From DASXTS01 sp036505275 (GTDB taxonomy: Bacteria > Actinomycetota > Actinomycetes > Mycobacteriales > Pseudonocardiaceae): a stretch of 13,215 nucleotides of DNA. Under the pieces are notes generated by a model. The model did no database searches and had not been told where the DNA came from. It saw only the letters and a program-made list of their open reading frames with translations. The DNA lies in the NCBI GenBank assembly GCA_036505275.1, contig DASXTS010000323.1:1-13215 (forward strand). Reading direction: 5' to 3'. Positions 6,237 through 13,088 of the stretch are shown here, in pieces. The position numbers and the translations under genes were made by a program. The stretch's first letter is position 1. The number at the start of each line of letters is the position of its first letter.

Positions 6237-7001
6237 TCAGCTGCTGGCCAGCGAGAGGTCCTCGGCCGCCCGCAGGGTGTGCCAGGTCAGCTCGGCGGGC
6301 ACCTCGGCGTCCAATGTGGACGCCACGACCGTCCACCACGGGTCCTCCGCGCTGTCCCGTCGGATCAGCGTGCCGACGCACGAGACGCCCTCCCGGAACT
6401 GTCCGTGCTCCAGCACCGGGCGGCCGGCGCGGACCGTGGCCAGCTCGGCCTCCAGCTCGTCGGCGTCCACGGTGGTGCGCGCGGTGAACCGGCGCATGCC
6501 CTGCTCGGCGAGGTACTCCGCCCGCTGCCGTGCGGACAGCGCGGCGAGCAGCGCCTTGCCGATCACGGTGGCGTGCGCGGCCACGTCCAGCCCGACCTCG
6601 AGGTCCTCCAGGTAGGGCGACTCCGGGCCCTCGACCAAGTCGGTGATCATGATCCGGCCGGAGACGAACCGGCCGAGGTAGGCGGTGCGCCTGGTCACTG
6701 CGGACAGGTGCCGCAGCACCTCGTGCACCTCCGGCGGCTGGCGCAGCGAGCCGAGCAGGTCGTGGAAGCGGGACGCCACCGAGGCGCCGAGGACGTAGCG
6801 GCCGTCCGGCCCGCGGGTCAGGTAGCCCTCATAGGTCAGCGTGCGGACCAGGTGGTATGCGGTAGATAGATTCAGCCCGCAGCGCCGGGCGATGGCCTTC
6901 ACTGTGAGCGGCGACCGGCTCGCGCCGACCTCCTCCAGCACCCGGAAGGCCCGCGACACCGAGCGCACCAGATCCGACGGTTCGGGCACCTCGTCGCGCA
7001 T
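6237..7001 (-). CDS. IclR-family transcriptional regulator
   Basis: The 254-residue protein has the two-domain IclR plan. An N-terminal winged helix (about residues 8-70) includes VKAIARRCGLNLSTAYHLVR, the helix-turn-helix, and YLTRGPDGRYVLG, the wing. A C-terminal GAF-like effector domain contains TAYLGRF, AAHATVIGKALLA and GVSCVGTLI. IclR proteins commonly control degradation of aromatic or short carbon compounds and often regulate a divergent neighbour. Here the DUF59-amidohydrolase pair starts 128 bp away on the other strand, which is a good candidate target. The ATG at 7001 has only a weak GGGACGG upstream. The effector is unknown; the GAF domain keeps no feature from which I can name it. 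Confidence 0.9.
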   Translation of the reverse strand: MRDEVPEPSDLVRSVSRAFRVLEEVGASRSPLTVKAIARRCGLNLSTAYHLVRTLTYEGYLTRGPDGRYVLGASVASRFHDLLGSLRQPPEVHEVLRHLSAVTRRTAYLGRFVSGRIMITDLVEGPESPYLEDLEVGLDVAAHATVIGKALLAALSARQRAEYLAEQGMRRFTARTTVDADELEAELATVRAGRPVLEHGQFREGVSCVGTLIRRDSAEDPWWTVVASTLDAEVPAELTWHTLRAAEDLSLASS

Positions 7002-7068
7002 GCATCACCGTCCCACGGCCACCGGCGGCAGGCTCACAGTCTGCGCCGTGCGCGTGCGCGGAGGCCAG

Positions 7069-7085
7069 TTTTCGTCATCTGAAAA
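7069..7085. promoter_or_regulatory. Candidate IclR operator in the divergent intergenic region
   Basis: TTTTC-N7-GAAAA is a short A/T-rich inverted repeat inside otherwise very GC-rich DNA, between the IclR gene and the divergent DUF59 gene. IclR-family operators are often A/T-rich dyads of this size. A second dyad, CGGGG-N7-CCCCG, follows at about 7089-7105. The assignment rests on position and symmetry only. Confidence 0.4.
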
Positions 7086-7129
7086 ACCCGGGGTTCCGGG
7101 CCCCGTTCCGCGCTGCAAACCTCGAACGT

Positions 7130-7552
7130 ATGGATCGGATGCGCCAGCCGATACCGCAGCTCTTCCTGGACGCGCTGTCCGACGTGTTCGACCCGTGCTG
7201 CCGGGAGAAGGGCATCTCGGTGGTCGACATGGGGCTGCTGCAGTCCGTGTCGGTGCGCGACGGGCACGCACGCGTCGAGCTGTTGCTCACCTCCGGCTGG
7301 TGCCCGTTCGCGTCCAGGGTGCTCACCGACGTCCGGGAGCGGCTCGAGCGGCTACCGGACGTGGACAGCGCGCAGGTCGACATCGTCTGGCACACGCCGT
7401 GGACCACCGATCGGCTCTCCGACTCGGCCAGACGGAAGCTGCGGTTCCTGCCCGACCCGGTCGCGGTCGGCGACCGGGACGCCTACATCGCGGCGCACAC
7501 AGCCGCGGACAGCACGCACAGCCCGCACAGCCCGCAAGGAGGCCGGCCGTGA
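7130..7552 (+). CDS. MIP18/DUF59 (PaaD/SufT-like) metal-sulfur cluster assembly factor
   Basis: The 140-residue protein has the MIP18 (DUF59) fold, used in iron-sulfur or other metallocentre maturation. Visible features are FDPCC at 20-24 (where the family usually has DPE), GISVVDMGLL, TSGWCP with the conserved Cys58, and the terminal HTPWTTDRLSDSARRKL resembling the PPW...S..ARR.L of PaaD proteins. The tail after residue 110 is low-complexity (HSPHSP) and probably disordered. The ATG at 7130 has no clear ribosome site; a second ATG at 7139 is possible, and a leaderless mRNA cannot be excluded. Its stop overlaps the amidohydrolase start as GTGA, so the two are translationally coupled. I recall similar DUF59-amidohydrolase pairs in actinobacterial di-iron monooxygenase clusters, which suggests help in maturing a metalloenzyme (inference). 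Confidence 0.85.
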   Translation: MDRMRQPIPQLFLDALSDVFDPCCREKGISVVDMGLLQSVSVRDGHARVELLLTSGWCPFASRVLTDVRERLERLPDVDSAQVDIVWHTPWTTDRLSDSARRKLRFLPDPVAVGDRDAYIAAHTAADSTHSPHSPQGGRP

Positions 7553-8535
7553 TCGATGACGTGTTCGTGTTCGACGGGGTGGCTCACCCGTTCAACTTCG
7601 AGGCCAAGAACGCCTTCGGCAAGCCGGGCGAGATGTTCTCCAACCACCTCTATGCCTTCCACGCCGTGCTCACCCCGGAGGGCGAGACCCATCTGAGCCC
7701 TGAGCAGTTCCTGCGCAAGTGGACCATCGAGGACATCCGGCGGATGGTCTTCGAGGAGTCCGACACCGACATGCTGGTGGCCATGCCGCTGCCGCTGACC
7801 GACCTGTACGCCGACGGCCTGTCCCCGTGGGAGGAATGCGCCGAGCTGGCCGCGCGGGACCCCGGCCGCACGGTGTTCTGGGGCTCGGTGAACCCGCTCG
7901 AAGGCCGCCGCGCCCTCGACCTGATGGAGCGGCAGGTCGGCGAGTTCGGCGCCAAGGCGTTCAAGTTCTACAACGTGCGATACGACTACGGCAGCCCGTT
8001 CCCGTGGCGGATGGACGACCCGCAGGTGGCGTTCCCGGCCTTCGAGAAGGCGCGCGAGCTCGGCGTCAATCTGATCGGCGTGCACAAGGGCGTGCCGCTC
8101 GGCCCGCAGCCCATCGAGCACACCCAGACCTGGGACATGGACGGCGCCGCGGCGAACTTCCCCGATCTCAACTTCGTCATCTTCCACGTCGGGCTGCCGT
8201 TCCTCGACGAGACCTGCTGGCAGCTCATCCGCTACCCGAACCTGTACGCCTCGGTCGCGGCCACCATCAACTTCCTGGTCCGGGCCCCGCGGATGTTCGC
8301 CGAGATCCTCGGCAAGCTGCTCTTCTGGTGCGGCGAGGACAAGATCGTCTACGGCAGCGAGGCGCCGATCTTCCACCCGCAGTGGGCGCTGCGGGCGTTC
8401 ATGGACTTCCAGATCCCGCAGGACCTCTGCGACGGCTATGGCTACCCACAGCTCACTGACACGGCCAAGCGCAAGATCCTCGGCGAGAACCTGCTGCGGC
8501 TGCACGGCATGCAGCGTCCCGACCCGACCGGGTGA
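7549..8535 (+). CDS. Amidohydrolase-2 family (ACMSD-like) protein with altered metal site
   Basis: The 328-residue protein is a TIM-barrel amidohydrolase of COG2159 type. The GTG start at 7549 is preceded by AAGGAGG at ideal spacing and overlaps the DUF59 stop by four bases. Candidate metal ligands are His13, His179 (GVHKG), His213 (IFHVG) and Glu271 (YGSEAP). The usual N-terminal HxH is reduced to HPF, and the usual Asp of GSDxP is Glu. It may therefore bind a single metal differently, or be catalytically changed. Family members are decarboxylases or hydrolases of small carboxylic or aromatic compounds. Coupling to a DUF59 protein and a divergent IclR regulator suggests a specialised role, possibly as a non-catalytic accessory of a monooxygenase system. 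The substrate is unknown. A 216-bp gap without a clear gene follows it. Confidence 0.88.
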   Translation: MIDDVFVFDGVAHPFNFEAKNAFGKPGEMFSNHLYAFHAVLTPEGETHLSPEQFLRKWTIEDIRRMVFEESDTDMLVAMPLPLTDLYADGLSPWEECAELAARDPGRTVFWGSVNPLEGRRALDLMERQVGEFGAKAFKFYNVRYDYGSPFPWRMDDPQVAFPAFEKARELGVNLIGVHKGVPLGPQPIEHTQTWDMDGAAANFPDLNFVIFHVGLPFLDETCWQLIRYPNLYASVAATINFLVRAPRMFAEILGKLLFWCGEDKIVYGSEAPIFHPQWALRAFMDFQIPQDLCDGYGYPQLTDTAKRKILGENLLRLHGMQRPDPTG

Positions 8536-8751
8536 ACCCGCCTAGCGGACCACGCCTGCTCGTAAACCGGCTGGATCCGGTGCAGCCGATCGGCCCGCAG
8601 GGCCTCGGCCACTGACAGCTCGGCTACCGGATCTAACGCGGCTGATGGCTGGGCTCCTCAAATGGGTGAATATCCGGGCCTGGTGTATTCCTTCCATGGT
8701 CGCCGCCCCTGTTCAGTCACCATCCCATCTGATGTGCGAGGAGGTATGGCT

Positions 8752-9372
8752 GTGACAGCCCCGGCGCAGGACGTGCCCGAGGAGCAGATCGGCTTCGCTC
8801 CCGACTCCGAGGTCGAAGTCCGCCAGGATGGCGACGACCAGTGGATCACGCTGCGACCGCTGCTCTATCGCGGCCGCAGCGAGCAGTTCGAGGTGCCCGA
8901 GAAGTTCGGTACGGACTTCGCGTCGGTACCGCGACCGTTCGTCTGGTTCATCCCACGCTACGGCCGTTACACCAAGGCAGCGATCCTGCACGACTACCTG
9001 TGCAGGGTGAAGGTCGAAGCCGGTGCCCTACGCCGAGCAGACGCGGACGGCATCTTCCGGCAGGCAATGCGAACGTTGGAGGTACCGTTTCTCCGCCGAT
9101 GGATCATGTGGGCCGCTGTCCGTCTTGGTGCGTTGACCACGCCCAAGGGGCGCGCCGCCTGGCTGCGCCAGTCCTGGCAGGTCCTGCCTGTCGGGCTCGT
9201 GGCGGCGCTCATCGTGCTGCCGGCGGCGGTCGTCATCGTCGCCACCCTGCCCGTCATCTACCTGGTCGAGCTCGTCGTGTGGCTGGGACTGCTAGCCAGC
9301 CGGCGGCGGCGCCTGCGGGCCGGCCATGAGGTCAAGCAAGTCAACAAGCCCGACCCGAACTTCACCCTCTAG
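8752..9372 (+). CDS. DUF1353 domain protein with C-terminal membrane region
   Basis: The 206-residue protein has the DUF1353 motif GTDFASVPRPFVWFIPRYGR followed by the AAILHDYLC helix (about residues 53-84). The domain is found in phage and bacterial proteins and has no settled function. The conserved His80-Asp81 may be functional. Residues 144-183 are strongly hydrophobic and read as one long or two short membrane segments, followed by a basic SRRRRLR stretch. This is an addition to the core domain, suggesting a membrane-anchored form. GTG at 8752 is chosen because GAGGAGG ends seven bases upstream; the ATG at 8746 is only one base from that site. It stands alone, converging on the alcohol dehydrogenase gene, with hairpins between. 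DUF1353 often occurs in prophage, so mobile origin is possible. Confidence 0.8.
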   Translation: MTAPAQDVPEEQIGFAPDSEVEVRQDGDDQWITLRPLLYRGRSEQFEVPEKFGTDFASVPRPFVWFIPRYGRYTKAAILHDYLCRVKVEAGALRRADADGIFRQAMRTLEVPFLRRWIMWAAVRLGALTTPKGRAAWLRQSWQVLPVGLVAALIVLPAAVVIVATLPVIYLVELVVWLGLLASRRRRLRAGHEVKQVNKPDPNFTL

Positions 9373-9419
9373 GGCGGTCGCCCGGCCGCGCCAGCCGGGT
9401 GGACGCTCGCTTGAGCGAT

Positions 9420-9450
9420 GGTGGCGCGCCCAGGTCGAGGGCGCGCCACC
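9420..9450. terminator. Bidirectional terminator between convergent genes
   Basis: GGTGGCGCGCCC (9420-9431) and GGGCGCGCCACC (9439-9450) form a perfect 12-bp stem with a 7-base loop. It lies between the stops of the DUF1353 gene (plus) and the alcohol dehydrogenase gene (minus) and would work in both directions. Smaller hairpins (GGGCG-GT-CGCCC at 9372-9383 and CGCTC-GCTT-GAGCG near 9404-9417) precede it. No U-run is present. Confidence 0.75.
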
Positions 9451-9466
9451 GCCGACAAACCGCAGG

Positions 9467-10582
9467 TCAGTCCGTGTCGTGGAGGACGACGCCGCGGACG
9501 TTGCGGCCGTCCCGCAGGTCCTGGTAGCCCTCGTTCACCTGCTCCAAGGTGTATTGGCGGGTGATCAGCTCGTCCAGCTTGAGCTTGCCGGCGTCGTACA
9601 GGCGCAGCAGCCTGGGGATGTCGTACTGCGGGTTGGCCGAGCCGAACAGCGTGCCCTTGATCGTCTTGCCGAACAGGGTGAGCACACCGCCGGAGACGTG
9701 CACGGTCAGCTTCGCCGGGTTGGCCAGGCCGGTGACGACCACCGTGCCGCCCTTGCCGACCGCGTTGAACGCGCTGGTGATCACTTCCTCGTCGACGATC
9801 CCGACGGTGATGATCGCGACATCGGCGAGCTGGCCCCAGCTGAGCTCGTCGATCTTGGCGTGCGCCTCCTCCGCCGTGCCGAAGGCGTGGCTGGCGCCCA
9901 GCTTGATCGCCATGTCCCGCTTGAGCTCCACCGGGTCGACGACCAGCACGTACTTGGCGCCGGCGTGGACAGCGCCCTGCACCGAGTTGGCCCCGATGCC
10001 GCCGATGCCGTAGATCACCACGATGTCGCCGGGCCGCACATTGCCGGCGTAGACCGCGCTGCCCCACCCGGTCGGCACGCCGCAGCCGACCAGCACCGCC
10101 TTCTCCAGCGGCAGCCAGTCGTCCACCTTGACCACGGAGTGCTGCGAAATGGTCGAGCGCTGGGCGAACGTGCCGATGATGCACATGGCCCCGAACGCCT
10201 GCCCGTCCGCGGAGAACCTGGTCGACCCGTCGGCGAAGGTGCCCTCCAGGATCGTGGCCCCCATGTCGCACAGCGCCTGCCGGCCGGTCGAGCAGTAGCG
10301 GCACACCCCGCAGTTGGGGATGAAGCTGCACACCACGTGGTCGCCGGGCTTCACCTTCGTCACCCCGGGGCCGACGTCCTCGATGATCCCGGCGCCCTCG
10401 TGCCCGCCGACGATGGGGAACCGTGGCACCAGGTCACCGTCGGTCAGGTGCAGGTCGGAGTGGCACAGGCCGGCCGCCACGTACCGGATGAGTACCTCGC
10501 CCTCGCGGGGACCCTCCAGGTCGAGTTCCATCACCTCGAACGGCTTGCCGGCATCGAACAGTACTGCCGCCTTGGTCTTCAT
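9467..10582 (-). CDS. NDMA-dependent (nicotinoprotein) zinc alcohol dehydrogenase
   Basis: The 371-residue zinc alcohol dehydrogenase has the features of the actinobacterial NDMA-dependent group, which holds NAD(H) tightly and is thought to be reoxidised by mycofactocin. Catalytic zinc residues are Cys40 (GLCHSD), His61-Glu62 (GGHEGAG) and Cys167 (GCGVPTGWGSA). The structural zinc set Cys91, Cys94, Cys97 and Cys105 is complete. The Rossmann glycines are GIGGIG at 192-197, with Asp216 to bind the NAD ribose. Length and the MKTKAAVL opening match the family. The ATG has AGGAG upstream. No mycofactocin gene lies in the window. It would oxidise primary or secondary alcohols in the cytoplasm, for example the product of an alkane monooxygenase. 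It probably has its own promoter in the 182-bp gap before the propeller gene's stop, but no clear hexamers were found. Confidence 0.93.
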   Translation of the reverse strand: MKTKAAVLFDAGKPFEVMELDLEGPREGEVLIRYVAAGLCHSDLHLTDGDLVPRFPIVGGHEGAGIIEDVGPGVTKVKPGDHVVCSFIPNCGVCRYCSTGRQALCDMGATILEGTFADGSTRFSADGQAFGAMCIIGTFAQRSTISQHSVVKVDDWLPLEKAVLVGCGVPTGWGSAVYAGNVRPGDIVVIYGIGGIGANSVQGAVHAGAKYVLVVDPVELKRDMAIKLGASHAFGTAEEAHAKIDELSWGQLADVAIITVGIVDEEVITSAFNAVGKGGTVVVTGLANPAKLTVHVSGGVLTLFGKTIKGTLFGSANPQYDIPRLLRLYDAGKLKLDELITRQYTLEQVNEGYQDLRDGRNVRGVVLHDTD

Positions 10583-10722
10583 GCTTCGCTCCTGTCACTC
10601 GCTCCATTGCCGTCCGGTCCCGAAACGAGCTATCGTCGCACGTTCTGCGCGATTCTGCCGGTCCGATCGGGTGCGTTCGCCCAGGTCCGGGGCCGCTCAG
10701 CTGCCTTGGCCACCGGTCAGCG

Positions 10723-10757
10723 GGCGGCCGAGCCGCCGGGTCGCCGCGGTGACCCGG
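10723..10757 (-). terminator. Terminator-like hairpins downstream of the propeller gene
   Basis: Directly after the propeller gene's stop, the minus strand holds CCGGGTC-N8-GACCCGG (10757-10736), whose loop can extend the stem. A second hairpin, GGCGGC-N3-GCCGCC (10737-10723), follows. The two share two bases and may be alternative structures. They would separate the propeller transcript from the alcohol dehydrogenase gene downstream. No U-run. Confidence 0.45.
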
Positions 10758-10764
10758 AGCACAG

Positions 10765-11982
10765 TCAGCAGGACCCGACCACCCGGCCTCTTGGCGCCGT
10801 CGGGTGCGCGTCCTGCCCTTCCTTGGTCGATCGCCGCAGCCGGTCCACGTTGGCCAGCACGCCGTTGAGCAGCTCGATCCGCACGTTCGTGCGCGTCTCG
10901 GCGTCCGGAATGAGGCTTGCCAGGTCGTCCAGCACCAGGCCGATTATCGCGTCGCGGGTGTCGGCGGGCATGGGCGCCCACTCTCCCGGCCCAGGAATCG
11001 GGATCGGCGGCCGGCCGGGCCGCCAGATCCACCCCTTGCCGTCCACCGGCGCACGGCCGATGACCCGGTCGACGGACCCGGGCAGGGTCAGGCGCAGCTG
11101 CGTCGGCGGCGTGCGCGGCTTGTCGATTGCCATCGTCCTCACCGATGTAAACCCCGGAAAGCCGATGATCGTGCGAACGGGAGGCGTGTTGCCATCCGCG
11201 CCGGCGGCGAACACGTTGACGTGATCGGCAACGGAATCGATCTCCCACGCGCCGACGAAGAGCATGCCGGCCGGGTCGACGGCGAGCGTGGGGGCAGATC
11301 GGAACCCGGTGCGGTCGCCTGAGATCACTCGTATCGGCGCCGCATTGCCGTTGGCCCACGGTCCGAACACGAGCACGTTGACCCCGTTGGCGACGTACAG
11401 GTTGTCCTCGGCGTCGAAATCCATCTCGGAAGGGCCCTGCAGCCCGGTGCGTGGACCCTGGATCCGGCGCACCGGCGGCGCCGCACCCCACGCCCCCGGC
11501 GCGTACACACTGATCGAGGAATTCGGAGACTGGGAATAGTACAGGTAGTCCTGCGAGTCGATCGCGATTTCATGTCGAAAGCCGCCGGGTTCGGTCCTCA
11601 GATCCGTGATGATTCGCACCGGTGCGGCGTTGCCGTTCGCGTCCGGCGGGTAAACCGTGACGGATCCATCGCCATTGGCAGAATACAGGTTACCCGCGCT
11701 GTCCAGCGCCACCGACCGGGCGCCGAGGTGGATCTGGTCGCCGGCGATAACGCGGATCGGCACCGCGGTACCGTCCGCGTCGGGCCCGTACACCAGGACC
11801 TTGTTGTCCTCGGGGACGCAGAGGTAGAGATTGCGGGCATTGTCCAGCGCCACGTCGGTGATCAGCGCGTATGAGAGGGTGTCGGGGTTGAACGTGATGG
11901 TGCGCTTGGCGGCCGCGTCTCCCGATGCGTTCAGGTCGTAAACCCTGACCTCGGGGGGATTAAGTGGGACGTAGAGTTCCAC
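10765..11982 (-). CDS. NHL-like beta-propeller repeat protein
   Basis: The 405-residue protein contains six tandem repeats of about 46-52 residues (roughly 12-60, 61-106, 107-155, 156-201, 202-253 and 254-293). Each carries a V-x-V-[YF]-x-P-x-A-x-G-N-A-A-P-x-R-x-I strand pair and, except in the last, an A-x-D-x-x-G-N-L-Y-V strand. This is the pattern of NHL/SMP-30-like propellers, which mediate binding or, less often, catalysis. Residues 294-405 form a separate proline-rich, then helical tail ending in a Cys, with no known domain. The GTG at 11982 is chosen for GGAGG five bases upstream; the open frame extends a further 800 bases upstream, but that part is antisense to other genes and lacks repeat character. 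No signal peptide is visible at this start. The protein partner is unknown. Confidence 0.8.
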   Translation of the reverse strand: MELYVPLNPPEVRVYDLNASGDAAAKRTITFNPDTLSYALITDVALDNARNLYLCVPEDNKVLVYGPDADGTAVPIRVIAGDQIHLGARSVALDSAGNLYSANGDGSVTVYPPDANGNAAPVRIITDLRTEPGGFRHEIAIDSQDYLYYSQSPNSSISVYAPGAWGAAPPVRRIQGPRTGLQGPSEMDFDAEDNLYVANGVNVLVFGPWANGNAAPIRVISGDRTGFRSAPTLAVDPAGMLFVGAWEIDSVADHVNVFAAGADGNTPPVRTIIGFPGFTSVRTMAIDKPRTPPTQLRLTLPGSVDRVIGRAPVDGKGWIWRPGRPPIPIPGPGEWAPMPADTRDAIIGLVLDDLASLIPDAETRTNVRIELLNGVLANVDRLRRSTKEGQDAHPTAPRGRVVGSC

Positions 11983-12116
11983 GGTGGCCTCCGGGCGAAC
12001 GCCGCCGATACGGGGATACGAGGCACGCAATGTACCACCGGAGAGATAGTGAGTCGTTCGTGGCCGACGTCGCGCAACGCCGCTGACGTGCGGTAGCCCG
12101 TGGCGTGCCCTGACGA

Positions 12117-12422
12117 CTAGCCCTCTCCTTCCGTGGTCGGAACGCTGACGGAATACGTGTAGCCAGCCATGAAGGCCGACGGCGGCCCCGGCACGTTCAG
12201 GTGGCCCGAGATGATCGTCCTGAAACGGTCGCCGGCCTTGCCCAGGTGCAGCGTGCCGCCCGAGCCGTCGAAGCCGCTCGTCGACGTGATCGTGTTCAGG
12301 TTCTGCGCGGTGAACGCACCGGTTGCAGTGTCCACGATCACTTGCTGGTGCAGGTCGGCGATGAGAACGGGCGCGCCGTCGCGGAAGCTGTCGGGGTTGG
12401 CATCCACGGCTCCGCCGGGCAT
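12117..12422 (-). CDS. Hypothetical protein of about 100 residues
   Basis: I do not recognise this protein. Residues from about VDANPDSFRDGAPVLIAD onward read like a normal soluble beta-rich protein, with GFDGSGGTLHLGKAGDRFRTIISG and a final SFMAGYT-like strand region ending in TTEGEG. The amino-acid mix is unlike the Arg/Ala/Pro-rich frames that high GC produces by chance. The ATG at 12422 has no ribosome site. A GTG at 12407 follows GGCGGA, three bases away. The N terminus lies at a junction with the broken hydrolase on the other strand, so the gene may be truncated at its 5' end. The propeller gene starts 134 bp downstream on the same strand, so the two could be cotranscribed. No membrane segment or signal peptide is seen. 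Confidence 0.5.
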   Translation of the reverse strand: MPGGAVDANPDSFRDGAPVLIADLHQQVIVDTATGAFTAQNLNTITSTSGFDGSGGTLHLGKAGDRFRTIISGHLNVPGPPSAFMAGYTYSVSVPTTEGEG

Positions 12423-12984
12423 GCATACGGCATGACGGCCCTTGGCGAGCGGCTCGCTCCCGACGTGCGGTTTCTCGCCGTCGACCTGCGAGGGCACGCC
12501 TTCTGGCGACAAACCGCCGAGCGGGTATGGCGTCGAGCAGCACGTCGGTGACCTGCTCGAATTGATCGATGCGCTTGCCCTGGAGAAGCCGATCCTGCTC
12601 GGCCACTCGATCGGCGGAGCGATCGCGACGTTCGCTGCGGAAGCCGCTGGCGACCGGATCGGCGGATTGGTCCTCTTCGACGCGGTCGTTGCGAATCGCC
12701 GTTTCGTCGAGAGCGCCTCGTTCGTCGTGGATGAGTTGGGCCCATCGCTCGAGCAGCGCTTCGCGGCGTTCGACGAGTACCACGCCAGCTGGGGCACCGA
12801 GCCGGACGACTCGGCCTGGAGGCGCTGGCTCGAGCGTATCAACCGAATGGAACTGGCTCCTCTGCCGGACGGGACGCTACGCCAGCGCGGCCTGCGCGAC
12901 GCGCTCACAATGGAGTGGGCTTCGGTGGCACGGGCAGACGCTCCGCTCCGTCATGTCCGACCCACTGGTCGCCGTCCTTGGTGA
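12402..12984 (+). pseudogene. Broken alpha/beta hydrolase (truncated at both ends, frameshifted)
   Basis: Two reading frames together give most of an alpha/beta hydrolase. The first has HGSAGH, a possible oxyanion-hole motif, 24 residues before VDLRGHA. The frame then shifts by one near 12497-12502 and continues as SGDKPPSGYGVEQHV, LLGHSIGGAIATF (nucleophile elbow) and a cap-domain region with WRRWLERINRME. Similarity stops around 12956 (APLRHV), just where hydrolases normally have the strand leading to the acid residue, so the catalytic Asp and His are lost. No start codon or ribosome site fits. Its upstream end overlaps the hypothetical minus-strand gene. A sequencing error could explain the frameshift but not the missing C terminus. 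It is most likely a dead remnant left by deletion at this tRNA locus. Confidence 0.75.
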
Positions 12985-13030
12985 CCTTGATCGTGCCGTG
13001 GTGGCCGAGCGAGAGCGGAGGACGGGCCAT
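12905..13030 (-). pseudogene. N-terminal remnant of a tyrosine integrase
   Basis: A minus-strand ATG at 13030, preceded by CAGGAG at four bases, opens a 41-codon frame beginning MARPPLSLGHHGTIKV, then TKDGDQWVG. This resembles the opening of actinobacterial phage/ICE tyrosine integrases (MARPPLPLGTxGxI style, followed by a short strand and a Trp). After about residue 25 the frame runs antisense through the broken hydrolase and stops at 12905, so the SAM-like and catalytic domains are absent. The position, about 100 bp from the 3' end of a tRNA gene, is where such integrases sit. The identification rests on the N-terminal motif and the context and is not certain. Confidence 0.55.
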
Positions 13031-13048
13031 CGGACTCCTGCCGAGCGG

Positions 13049-13069
13049 AGTTTCCGTCCAGTTTCCGTC
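13049..13069. repeat. Direct repeat AGTTTCCGTC upstream of the integrase remnant
   Basis: AGTTTCCGTC occurs at 13049-13058 and again at 13060-13069, an 11-bp period (one helical turn). It lies about 20 bp upstream of the integrase start and near the tRNA end. Its placement suits integrase arm-type sites or a regulator site for the integrase promoter. The function is inferred. Confidence 0.6.
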
Positions 13070-13088
13070 AAATTAATCGCTCGGGAAG

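Noticed and set aside
6841..7548. Long upstream extension of the amidohydrolase frame
   Set aside because: It overlaps the IclR gene antisense and the DUF59 gene in another frame. AAGGAGG before GTG 7549 fixes the start.
8536..8751. Possible gene fragment on the minus strand between the amidohydrolase and DUF1353 genes (peptide around VAELSVAEALRADRLHRIQPVYEQ)
   Set aside because: It reads plausibly as a helix but has no start with a ribosome site, is under 60 codons, and runs into the antisense of the amidohydrolase. I could not assign it to a family.
11983..12783. A 267-codon upstream extension of the propeller frame
   Set aside because: It has no repeat character, runs through the hypothetical gene in another frame and antisense to the hydrolase remnant, while GTG 11982 has a good ribosome site.
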